NCBI GenBank assembly: GCA_012799155.1
Contig: JAAZLV010000356.1
Span: forward strand, 1-5,460
Length of the DNA stretch: 5,460 nt
Source: Bacteroidales bacterium
GTDB taxonomy: Bacteria; Bacteroidota; Bacteroidia; Bacteroidales; Dysgonomonadaceae
Reading direction: 5' to 3'
Position numbers and translations under genes: made by a program
Notes under the pieces: generated by a model
What the model was told of the DNA's origin: nothing
Seen by the model: only the letters and a program-made list of their open reading frames with translations
Databases searched by the model: none
Shown: positions 1 through 5,460 of the stretch, in pieces
Layout of the letters: every line of letters begins with the position of its first letter
Numbering within the stretch: the first letter of the stretch is position 1

Positions 1-111
1 GAAGAACTTGACAACCTTCTTCGTGAGTTTTTCCACGATCACCGTATACCGGATTTCAAGATAGAATCGATACGGCTCGAAATTCACGGAACATTTGAGA
101 ACCACCAATAA
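1..111 (+). CDS. C-terminal end of a probable Fur/PerR-family metal-dependent transcriptional repressor (5' part outside window)
   Basis: The frame starting at base 1 stays open for 36 codons to a TAA stop at 109-111, so this is the tail of a gene entering from the left. The visible residues include a predicted helix ([11 protein letters not shown]) and then the stretch [12 protein letters not shown]. This resembles the end of the Fur/PerR dimerisation domain, where families typically show a phrase like 'GFkv.shrLEiyG.C..C'. Family members are dimeric, metal-bound repressors, and PerR-type members control catalase genes. Two things differ from the typical pattern: the usual His before 'RLE' is Ile here, and the C-terminal CxxC zinc-site cysteines are absent (the protein ends GTFENHQ). 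The adjacent catalase, only 19 bases downstream in the same direction, supports a peroxide-regulator role. The identification rests on a short fragment and on context, so it is tentative; an unrelated small protein cannot be excluded. Confidence 0.5.
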   Translation, partial: EELDNLLREFFHDHRIPDFKIESIRLEIHGTFENHQ

Positions 112-130
112 CCTTTTAATAAACATTAGT

Positions 131-1636
131 ATGAACGCTGAAGAGTTAAAGAAACAGAAAGACAAGGAGAACAGAAAGCAGATGACTACCGTTGCAGGTG
201 CTCCGGTAGGTAACAACCAGGACTCAATGACAGCCGGTCCACGGGGACCGATGATGTTGCAGGATGTATGGTTCCTGGAGAAACTGGCACACTTCGACCG
301 TGAAGTAATTCCTGAAAGACGCATGCATGCAAAGGGATCGGGCGCCTTCGGCACCTTCACCGTGACACACGACATCACGCAGTACACCCGTGCGAAAATC
401 TTCTCCGAGATCGGGAAGCAGACCGAAATGTTCGTCCGCTTTTCAACAGTAGCCGGAGAACGGGGTGCAGCCGATGCCGAAAGAGACATCCGTGGTTTCG
501 CCATGAAGTACTACACCGAAGAGGGCAACTGGGACCTGGTGGGCAACAACACCCCGGTATTCTTCTTCCGTGATCCGCTCAAGTTCCCCGACCTGAACCA
601 CGCGGTGAAACGTGATCCCCACACCAACCTGCGCAGTCCCAACAACAACTGGGACTTCTGGAGCAATCTGCCCGAAGCGTTGCACCAGATAACAATCACC
701 ATGAGCGACCGCGGCATCCCGCGCAGCTATCGCAACATGCACGGCTTCGGCAGCCACACCTACAGCTTCATCAACAGCGACAACGTGCGTCATTGGGTGA
801 AGTTCCACTTCGTTACCCAGCAGGGAATCGAGAACCTGACAGATGCAGAGGCTGAAATGTTGGTTGGGAAAGATCGGGAGAGCCACCAGAGAGATCTCTT
901 CGAGGCCATCGGCAATGGCAATTTCCCAAAATGGAAGATGTTCATTCAGGTGATGACCGAGGAGCAGGCTGAGCAGATGCCCTACAACCCGTTCGACCTG
1001 ACGAAGGTGTGGTACAAGGGTGACTTCCCGTTGATTCCGGTAGGCGAGTTTGAACTGAACCGCAATCCGGACAACTATTTCCAGGATGTAGAACAGGCAG
1101 CTTTCAATCCTGCCAACGTAGTGCCCGGAATCGGCTTCTCACCCGACAAGATGTTGCAGGGGCGTCTATTCTCCTACGGCGATGCACAGCGCTACCGCCT
1201 GGGAGTAAACCACCATCAGATCCCCGTAAATCAACCCAAGGGTGTGAAGGGAGGCTATAACTCCTACCACCGCGACGGTCAGATGCGGGTCGATGGCAAT
1301 CAGGGTGCCGCCCTCCACTATGAACCCAACAGCTATGGCATCTGGCAGGAACAGCCCGAGCATGACGAGCCGGTTCAGAAGGTAAATGGCGACATCAAAC
1401 GGTGGAACTTCCGCGAAGATGACGACAACTACTACGAACAGCCGGGCAAGCTCTTCCGTCTGATGACAGCAGAAGAGCAACAAAGACTGTTTGAGAACAC
1501 CGCCCGAAACATGGGTTGCTCGGATGAGATCATCAAGATCCGCCATATCGGCAACTGTTTCAAGGCCGATCCCGCCTATGGGCGTGGAGTGGCTGATGCA
1601 CTGGGCATCTCCTACGAGAAAGCAGGAATTATCTGA
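131..1636 (+). CDS. katA: Monofunctional haem catalase, small-subunit (clade 3-like) type
   Basis: Encodes a 501-residue cytoplasmic haem enzyme that converts two hydrogen peroxide to water and oxygen. The landmark residues are all present. The distal catalytic His is H66 in [12 protein letters not shown], and the distal Asn is N139 in [11 protein letters not shown], 73 residues after the His as in bovine catalase (H75/N148). The proximal haem-ligand Tyr is Y349 with its partner R345 in [15 protein letters not shown]. The segments [19 protein letters not shown] and [18 protein letters not shown] are also family hallmarks. About 500 residues without a C-terminal flavodoxin-like domain fits the small-subunit class. 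The ATG at 131 was chosen over a TTG at 95, which would overlap the upstream gene, and over the internal ATG at 182, because residues between the two ATGs still resemble the family N-terminus ([13 protein letters not shown]). The start is 19 bases after the Fur-like gene, so co-transcription is likely. No Shine-Dalgarno is evident. A strong terminator follows. The family call is secure; the exact start is less so. Confidence 0.97.
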   Translation: MNAEELKKQKDKENRKQMTTVAGAPVGNNQDSMTAGPRGPMMLQDVWFLEKLAHFDREVIPERRMHAKGSGAFGTFTVTHDITQYTRAKIFSEIGKQTEMFVRFSTVAGERGAADAERDIRGFAMKYYTEEGNWDLVGNNTPVFFFRDPLKFPDLNHAVKRDPHTNLRSPNNNWDFWSNLPEALHQITITMSDRGIPRSYRNMHGFGSHTYSFINSDNVRHWVKFHFVTQQGIENLTDAEAEMLVGKDRESHQRDLFEAIGNGNFPKWKMFIQVMTEEQAEQMPYNPFDLTKVWYKGDFPLIPVGEFELNRNPDNYFQDVEQAAFNPANVVPGIGFSPDKMLQGRLFSYGDAQRYRLGVNHHQIPVNQPKGVKGGYNSYHRDGQMRVDGNQGAALHYEPNSYGIWQEQPEHDEPVQKVNGDIKRWNFREDDDNYYEQPGKLFRLMTAEEQQRLFENTARNMGCSDEIIKIRHIGNCFKADPAYGRGVADALGISYEKAGII

Positions 1637-1660
1637 TTCGCAATAGAAATAGAATGAATG

Positions 1661-1696
1661 GCCGTCTCATGATTTCACATGAGACGGCTTTTTTTT
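1661..1696 (+). terminator. Rho-independent terminator of the catalase gene
   Basis: A perfect 11-bp stem (GCCGTCTCATG at 1661-1671 with CATGAGACGGC at 1678-1688) closes a six-base loop (ATTTCA) and is followed directly by eight T residues (1689-1696). It begins 24 bases after the catalase stop codon. This is a textbook intrinsic terminator and separates the catalase unit from the downstream dsbD-like gene. Confidence 0.93.
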
Positions 1697-1768
1697 GTGA
1701 AGTCGCCTCATATGACTTTAATTTACACCTTAATTCAGTCGTAACTGGTTCTTAATTGCTTCGAATCT

Positions 1769-1823
1769 ATTAGAGCGAGATTAGAACGAGATTAGAACCA
1801 TATTAGAGCGAGATTAGAACGAG
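1769..1823. repeat. Five tandem copies of an 11-bp unit (ATTAGAGCGAG / ATTAGAACGAG)
   Basis: Units lie at 1769-1779 (ATTAGAGCGAG), 1780-1790 (ATTAGAACGAG), 1791-1801 (ATTAGAACCAT), 1802-1812 (ATTAGAGCGAG) and 1813-1823 (ATTAGAACGAG). Copies 1 and 4 are identical, as are copies 2 and 5; copy 3 differs from copy 2 in its last three bases. The pattern suggests one 11-bp unit amplified and then partly duplicated as a larger block. The period is close to one turn of B-DNA, so each copy presents the same helix face. It lies 73 bases beyond the catalase terminator and about 213 bases upstream of the promoter element of the next gene. Its function is unknown; it could be a multi-copy protein-binding site or a neutral microsatellite-like expansion. 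Confidence 0.9.
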
Positions 1824-2036
1824 TTCCGAATGAAATGTGTCTCATCATGGAATAGGTGGCACTTGTTCAATTAATTCATGAGCTCCAAAAATTAGGCATC
1901 AAGCGTTCAGTAATTGTTGTGCGATCAGATCACTCAATCCGATCTTATCTCCTCAGGTTGACAGGTTACAATGAACTTTTTCATACCTCTTGGGGTTATT
2001 TCACAATCTGCAACCGGTCATTTTCACTGATTTCAC

Positions 2037-2044
2037 TACCTTTG
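2037..2044 (+). promoter_or_regulatory. Bacteroidota-type -7 promoter element for the dsbD-like gene
   Basis: TACCTTTG exactly matches the TAnnTTTG -7 consensus recognised by the primary sigma factor of Bacteroidota. Transcription would be expected to start a few bases downstream, near 2050, giving a leader of roughly 25-30 bases before the ATG at 2078. A good TTTG at the expected -33 position (about 2014-2017, where the sequence reads CCGG) is not visible, so the upstream half is weak. Position and match make it the best candidate for this gene. Confidence 0.55.
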
Positions 2045-2077
2045 CAGATTAATCGACAAGATTACAGAACAAAGAAT

Positions 2078-4117
2078 ATGAAAAAAATAACGACACTGCT
2101 GTCGCTGGCCCTGCTCTTTACTACGCTCACCTTTGCTCAGGATGAGATGCGCTGGAGCTTCTCACTCGAGGATCGCGGCAACGGAGAAATTGAACTGGTG
2201 GCTGATGTATTAATCAAACAGGGGTGGTATCTCTACGACACCAAAATACCTGATGGAGGCCCTACCCCCACCCAGATCAGCTTCGACAACATCACCGGCG
2301 CAGAACCTGTTGGTGAGTTCCATGCTTCCGGCAAAGAGGCGAAGGTGAAGTTCGACGCCATCTTTGGCATGCAGATCGGCATCTTCCAGGAGAATGCCCG
2401 CTTCGTACAAAGATTACGGGTGACCGATAAAAACAACTTCGCGATTGCAGGTGATGTGCGGGCACAGGCCTGCGACGACCAGAGTTGCACTCCTCCCCTA
2501 CCCAACGACTTTGCCTTCAGCGCTGCTGATCTGCCTGCAACGGTAAAGGCGTTGGCCTCAACAACAACGACTGCAAGCGAAGCTGAAAACAGCTCACCTC
2601 TCACAACACTGCAGCCGCTGGGAGGAGCCGCCAATGAAACAACTGTAGCAGCGACACCAGTATCTGTTTCAGATCTCGACAGCGATCTGCTCTGGACACC
2701 GGTGGTGGAAGAACTGCAACAGTTTGGCATGAAGGGCAGCACTGCCGGCATGTCACTCTTCTGGATCCTGCTCTCCGGCTTTGCGGGGGGACTGATCGCA
2801 CTGGTGACACCTTGCGTCTGGCCTATGATCCCCATGACCGTCAGCTTCTTCCTGAAACGGAACAAGTCAGACAAAAAGAAGGCAGTGGGTGAAGCACTGG
2901 CTTACGGTGCCGCCATCATCGTAATCTATGTGGTACTGGGATTGATCATCACCGCCATCTTCGGCGCCAGTGCACTGAACAACCTGGCCACAAGCGCCCT
3001 GTTCAATCTGATATTCTTCGCCCTGCTGGTCTTCTTCGCCATCGCCTTCTTCGGTGGTTTTGAACTGGTACTCCCCTCAAAATGGACCAACAAGATGGAC
3101 CAGAAGGCGGACACCACCACGGGTCTCCTCAGCATCTTCTTCATGGCCTTCACCCTCGTGCTGGTCTCCTTCTCCTGCACCGGCCCCATCATCGGGACCC
3201 TGCTGGTAGAAGCCGCCACTGCCGGCAGCATCATCGCACCTGCTATCGGGATGCTGGGCTTTGCACTGGCCTTGGCCATCCCCTTCGTCCTCTTCGCCAT
3301 CTTCCCCTCCTGGCTCTCCACCATGCCCAAGTCGGGCGGATGGCTCAACTCGGTGAAGGTGGTACTGGGATTCCTGGAATTGGCACTCGCATTGAAGTTC
3401 CTCTCGGTGGCCGACCTGGCTTACGGGTGGGGCATCCTCGATCGCGAGGTGTTCCTGGTATTGTGGATCGTCATCTTTGCACTGCTGGGAATCTACCTGC
3501 TTGGGAAAATCAAGTTCCCCGGTGACAGCGATGTGCCACACCTCACCATCCCGCGACTCTTCCTCTCCATCATCTCGCTCGCCTTCGCGGTCTACATGAT
3601 CCCGGGTCTGTGGGGAGCACCCCTCAAGGCTATCAGTGCCTTCTCTCCTCCCCTCTACACGCAGGATTTCAATCTCTACGAAGGTGAAGTGCATGCGCAG
3701 ACGCTCGACTATGAAACCGGGGTGGCAATGGCCAAACAACAGAACAAACCGCTGCTGATCGACTTCTCAGGCTACGGCTGCGTGAACTGCCGCAAGATGG
3801 AGGCTTCGGTATGGACAGACCCACGGGTGAAAGATCTGCTGGACAACGAGTATATCCTGGTCACCCTGATGGTGGATGACAAGACACGACTCCCCGAGAT
3901 CATCGAGGTGGAGGAGAACGGACGCACCATGCGACTGAAAACAGTGGGTGACAAGTGGAGCTACCTGCAGCGCCACAAGTTCGGTGCCAACGCCCAACCC
4001 TATTACATAGCACTCGATCATGAGGGCAAACCGCTCAGCCCCTCCTATGCCTACGATGAGAACGTGGAACGATACATGGAGTTCCTGGAAACGGGACTGG
4101 CCAATTTCAAAAAATAA
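2078..4117 (+). CDS. dsbD: DsbD-family thiol:disulfide interchange protein (periplasmic domain, membrane core, C-terminal thioredoxin domain)
   Basis: Encodes a 679-residue inner-membrane protein that would pass electrons from cytoplasmic thioredoxin to envelope proteins. The ATG at 2078 is chosen because it begins a clear signal peptide (MKKITTLLSLALLFTTLTFA, likely cut near residue 20) and sits just after the promoter element. Residues about 21-155 form the DsbD-alpha-like periplasmic domain with the cysteine pair C132/C137 (ACDDQSCTPP, spacing CX4C, against CX5C in E. coli). A Ser/Thr/Ala-rich linker covers about 156-200. Residues about 226-515 contain roughly eight membrane segments, including the paired redox cysteines C246 (TPCVWPMIP) and C367 (SFSCTGPIIG). 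Residues about 535-679 form a thioredoxin-fold domain with C568-V-N-C571 and a likely cis-proline at P641 (NAQPYY). All three cysteine pairs are intact, so it should be functional. Its physiological partners (cytochrome c maturation, disulfide isomerisation or peroxide reduction) cannot be read here. Confidence 0.94.
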   Translation: MKKITTLLSLALLFTTLTFAQDEMRWSFSLEDRGNGEIELVADVLIKQGWYLYDTKIPDGGPTPTQISFDNITGAEPVGEFHASGKEAKVKFDAIFGMQIGIFQENARFVQRLRVTDKNNFAIAGDVRAQACDDQSCTPPLPNDFAFSAADLPATVKALASTTTTASEAENSSPLTTLQPLGGAANETTVAATPVSVSDLDSDLLWTPVVEELQQFGMKGSTAGMSLFWILLSGFAGGLIALVTPCVWPMIPMTVSFFLKRNKSDKKKAVGEALAYGAAIIVIYVVLGLIITAIFGASALNNLATSALFNLIFFALLVFFAIAFFGGFELVLPSKWTNKMDQKADTTTGLLSIFFMAFTLVLVSFSCTGPIIGTLLVEAATAGSIIAPAIGMLGFALALAIPFVLFAIFPSWLSTMPKSGGWLNSVKVVLGFLELALALKFLSVADLAYGWGILDREVFLVLWIVIFALLGIYLLGKIKFPGDSDVPHLTIPRLFLSIISLAFAVYMIPGLWGAPLKAISAFSPPLYTQDFNLYEGEVHAQTLDYETGVAMAKQQNKPLLIDFSGYGCVNCRKMEASVWTDPRVKDLLDNEYILVTLMVDDKTRLPEIIEVEENGRTMRLKTVGDKWSYLQRHKFGANAQPYYIALDHEGKPLSPSYAYDENVERYMEFLETGLANFKK

Positions 4118-4127
4118 CAACCTTTAT

Positions 4128-4161
4128 GCAGAGGCGACCCGGTGTCGTCTCTGCCCTTTTT
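4128..4161 (+). terminator. Terminator-like hairpin between the dsbD-like gene and mazG
   Basis: Arms GCAGAGGCGAC (4128-4138) and GTCGTCTCTGC (4144-4154) form an 11-bp stem with a single G-T pair and a five-base loop (CCGGT). Two C and then five T (4157-4161) follow. It starts 11 bases after the dsbD-like stop codon, as expected for an intrinsic terminator. The T tract is short and separated from the stem by CC, so termination may be partial. It ends three bases before the mazG ATG, which leaves little room for an independent mazG promoter and allows an attenuator role. Confidence 0.7.
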
Positions 4162-4164
4162 GAC

Positions 4165-4953
4165 ATGCATACGAGAGAAGAAAAAATGGAAGCGTTCGGG
4201 CGGCTGCTCGACGTGATGGATGAACTGAGGGAGAAGTGCCCCTGGGACCGCGAACAGACCAACGAGAGCCTGCGGGCCAACACCATTGAGGAGACCTACG
4301 AACTGGCTGAAGCAATCATTGCCAACGACAACCCAGAGATCAAGAAAGAGCTGGGCGACCTGCTGTTGCACGTGGTCTTCTATTCGAAGATCGGCGAGGA
4401 GAAAGAGGCGTTCGACATTGGCGATGTCTGCAACGCTATCTGCGACAAGCTCATCTTCCGACATCCCCATGTCTTTGGCGACCAGCAGGCCGACTCCGCC
4501 GGCATGGTGGAGAAGAGCTGGGAACAGATCAAGCTAAAGGAGAAAGGTGGCAACAAGACTGTTCTCGAAGGTGTTCCCTCTGCCCTGCCTGCTTTGGTGA
4601 AAGCCTATCGTATCCAGGACAAGGCGCGCAATGCAGGTTTCGACTGGAACGAAAGGCAGGACGTGTGGGAAAAGGTAAAGGAGGAGTTGGGAGAACTGGA
4701 GTCTGAGATTGAAGCGTTGGATGCCGACCGGATGGAAGCCGAGTTTGGCGATATGCTCTTCAGCATCATCAACGCTGCCCGTCTCTATAAGGTGAATCCC
4801 GACAACGCCCTGGAACGTACCAACCGAAAGTTTATCTACCGTTTCAACTACATGGAGCAGAAGCTCCGTGAACAGGGACGCCAATTGAAAGAGGTAACGT
4901 TGGAGGAGATGGAAGCTTTCTGGCAGGAAGCAAAAAAAAACGAAAAAGCATGA
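4165..4953 (+). CDS. mazG: MazG nucleoside triphosphate pyrophosphohydrolase
   Basis: Encodes a 262-residue cytoplasmic protein, almost the length of E. coli MazG (263). The family hydrolyses nucleoside triphosphates to monophosphate and pyrophosphate, cleansing the pool and, in E. coli, influencing ppGpp levels. Two tandem MazG domains are visible. The first has the EExxE motif E42-E43-T-Y-E46 followed by E62 and D65 (KELGDLL). The second has E173-E174-L-G-E177 followed by E193 and D196 (EFGDML). Both Mg-binding sets are therefore complete; in E. coli the C-terminal domain carries the NTPase activity. Other family segments are KCPWDREQT, FRHPHVFGD and NAGFDW. The ATG at 4165 (MHTREEKMEAFG) is preferred to the in-frame ATG at 4126, because the longer version would be translated through the terminator hairpin and adds residues with no family likeness. 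There is no toxin-antitoxin mazEF pair nearby. The 3' end overlaps the next gene by ATGA, pointing to translational coupling. Confidence 0.95.
   Translation: MHTREEKMEAFGRLLDVMDELREKCPWDREQTNESLRANTIEETYELAEAIIANDNPEIKKELGDLLLHVVFYSKIGEEKEAFDIGDVCNAICDKLIFRHPHVFGDQQADSAGMVEKSWEQIKLKEKGGNKTVLEGVPSALPALVKAYRIQDKARNAGFDWNERQDVWEKVKEELGELESEIEALDADRMEAEFGDMLFSIINAARLYKVNPDNALERTNRKFIYRFNYMEQKLREQGRQLKEVTLEEMEAFWQEAKKNEKA
4932..4941 (+). other. Possible slippery site (A9C, containing A-AAA-AAC) near the 3' end of mazG
   Basis: Nine consecutive A then C occupy 4932-4941. In the mazG frame this reads GCA AAA AAA AAC, so the heptamer A-AAA-AAC at 4935-4941 has the X-XXY-YYZ register of a -1 frameshift site. 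After a -1 shift the frame continues CGA AAA AGC ATG and enters the downstream small gene in frame with no stop between. One extra A inserted by RNA polymerase slippage would have the same result. No stable structure sits at the usual 5-9 base spacing; a 6-bp hairpin lies farther away (4994-5011). Lys-rich C-termini often produce A runs by chance, so function is unproven. Confidence 0.3.
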
Positions 4954-5150
4954 AGAACCTGCTCTGCCCACAATGTAAGGTACGCCGTTTCTACCTGCTT
5001 AATGCAGCAGGGGAACGACTGGTGGTAACTATTACTCAAGAGAAAGAGATCCAGCCGATTCATGAAAATGAATCGCTCGATGGGTATGATACCTCGTTGC
5101 TCTACTGTCTGGGTTGCTCCTGGAAAGGTACGGTCAACAATCTGGTCTGA
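4950..5150 (+). CDS. Small zinc-ribbon-like protein translationally coupled to mazG, function unknown
   Basis: Encodes 66 residues with two cysteine pairs, C6-P-Q-C9 at the N-terminus and C53-L-G-C56 near the C-terminus. The spacing and knuckle-like contexts (LCPQCK, YCLGCSWKG) are those of a small zinc ribbon, probably binding one zinc ion. The middle (about residues 14-50) reads as beta strands followed by an acidic loop; there is no signal peptide or membrane segment, so it should be cytoplasmic. Its ATG overlaps the mazG stop as ATGA, so ribosomes finishing mazG can restart here, and there is no well-spaced Shine-Dalgarno of its own. I believe similar small proteins follow mazG in other Bacteroidales, but this is recollection, not checked. 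Possible roles are a nucleic-acid or ribosome-binding factor or a MazG partner; nothing in the sequence decides between these. That it is a real gene is supported by the coupling and the paired cysteines. Confidence 0.8.
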   Translation: MKNLLCPQCKVRRFYLLNAAGERLVVTITQEKEIQPIHENESLDGYDTSLLYCLGCSWKGTVNNLV

Positions 5151-5151
5151 C

Positions 5152-5460
5152 CTACTTCCCGAGCCGCCATTGCGCCAGGATCGACTTTCGTTTCGGGAAG
5201 ATTCCGTTTTGACGCGTGCGCACATCTTCCACCACGTAGAATATATTTTTATCAAACTCATTGAGCGTGCGCTCCATCTTTTTCATCTCCTTACGATCGA
5301 TCACCGTTTCAATGATGTCGACGGTATCGGTAGATCCTTCACCATGCGTCAGCGTGGCTCCGAAATTGAGTTTATTGAGTATTTTCACCAGGTGAGCTCC
5401 ATTCTTCTGGGTATAGATGCGACAGAGCACGATCCCATAGGCGATGCGCTGCTCGAGCAA
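5152..5460 (-). CDS. C-terminal part of a UPF0316 / DUF2179 membrane-associated protein (5' part outside window)
   Basis: On the minus strand the frame is open from the window edge to a TAG stop at 5152-5154, giving 102 residues. The first visible codon is an internal Leu (TTG), not a start. The sequence LEQRIAYGIVLCRI, then about 75 residues with alternating strands and helices and the phrase FYVVEDVR followed by GIFPKR, matches my knowledge of the UPF0316 family. Those proteins have an N-terminal hydrophobic region of a few membrane helices (missing here) followed by a cytoplasmic DUF2179 domain, which is also found at the end of YitT-type proteins. The molecular function of the family is not established. 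The gene converges on the mazG-linked small gene, with a single base between the two stop codons. The visible part shows no frameshift or internal stop. Confidence 0.8.
   Translation of the reverse strand: MLEQRIAYGIVLCRIYTQKNGAHLVKILNKLNFGATLTHGEGSTDTVDIIETVIDRKEMKKMERTLNEFDKNIFYVVEDVRTRQNGIFPKRKSILAQWRLGK

Larger units (their letters stand above)
1637..2077. other. Intergenic region between catalase and the dsbD-like gene
   Basis: This 441-base gap is more AT-rich than the genes on either side and holds three recognisable elements: the catalase terminator, a five-copy 11-bp tandem repeat and a Bacteroidota -7 promoter element near the right end. The frame of the dsbD-like gene happens to stay open upstream as far as 1856 (from a GTG), but the translation of that extension lies before an obvious signal peptide and looks like no family I know, so I treat it as non-coding. 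I see no tRNA, riboswitch or convincing small gene in 1824-2036. Confidence 0.7.

Noticed and set aside
90..97. AACATTTG as a possible -7 promoter element for catalase.
   Set aside because: It has one mismatch to TAnnTTTG, no -33 element and lies inside the upstream gene; co-transcription is simpler.
117..128. TAAT-AAAC-ATTA palindrome before the catalase ATG as a PerR/Fur operator.
   Set aside because: Only four AT-rich bases per arm, easily due to chance, and a poor match to the known PerR box.
1856..2077. In-frame upstream extension of the dsbD-like gene by 74 codons from a GTG at 1856.
   Set aside because: It would bury a clear signal peptide (starting at 2078) inside the protein and run across the promoter element; the extra residues look like translated non-coding DNA.
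3082..3525. A 147-codon plus-strand frame inside the dsbD-like gene.
   Set aside because: It overlaps the intact membrane core of DsbD in another frame and is rich in His, Arg, Gly and Leu as expected from shifted reading of hydrophobic codons.
3077..3739. A 220-codon open frame on the minus strand, plus others opposite catalase and mazG (for example 443-886 and 4051-4470).
   Set aside because: They lie antisense to well-identified genes, have the skewed His/Glu/Gly or Val/Ala composition of shadow frames, and show no family motifs.
4165..4953. mazG as part of a mazEF toxin-antitoxin locus or a phage-defence system.
   Set aside because: No mazE- or mazF-like gene or defence gene is present; the neighbours are housekeeping genes.
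4994..5011. 6-bp hairpin (CCTGCT / AGCAGG) as a frameshift stimulator.
   Set aside because: It lies about 50 bases downstream of the A run, far beyond the usual spacing, and is weak.

Overview
The window looks like chromosomal DNA from the phylum Bacteroidota, probably order Bacteroidales. The clues are a -7 promoter element of the TAnnTTTG type in front of the dsbD-like gene, the general lack of Shine-Dalgarno sequences at the expected distance from starts, and protein sequences that read like Bacteroidales versions of their families (catalase, DsbD-like transporter, MazG, UPF0316). Genus cannot be read from the sequence. I see no insertion sequence, phage gene, CRISPR array, tRNA or rRNA.

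Layout. Positions 1-111 hold the last 36 codons of a plus-strand gene that resembles the C-terminus of a Fur/PerR-type metal-dependent repressor. A complete monofunctional haem catalase (131-1636) starts 19 bases later and ends at a strong intrinsic terminator (1661-1696). A 441-base gap follows (1637-2077), containing a five-copy tandem repeat of an 11-bp unit and, near its end, a Bacteroidota-type promoter element. Next is a complete DsbD-family thiol:disulfide interchange protein (2078-4117), closed by a second terminator-like hairpin (4128-4161) that ends only three bases before the start codon of mazG (4165-4953). mazG overlaps by four bases (ATGA) a 66-residue four-cysteine, zinc-ribbon-like protein (4950-5150). 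The right edge holds the minus-strand C-terminal part of a UPF0316/DUF2179 protein (5152-5460, continuing outside), whose stop lies one base from the stop of the small gene.

How the genes fit together. The left half suggests oxidative-stress defence: a probable peroxide or metal-sensing repressor next to catalase. DsbD moves reducing power across the inner membrane to envelope proteins. MazG is a house-cleaning NTP pyrophosphohydrolase, and the small zinc-ribbon-like protein is translationally linked to it. A redox or stress theme is plausible for the window, but the terminators split it into separate transcription units, so only Fur-like/catalase and mazG/small protein are supported as operons.

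Most of the window is ordinary core genome. The least ordinary features are: (1) a nine-A run containing an A-AAA-AAC heptamer in the mazG frame, where a -1 shift would read straight into the zinc-ribbon-like gene; (2) the hairpin abutting the mazG start codon; and (3) the 5 x 11-bp repeat.
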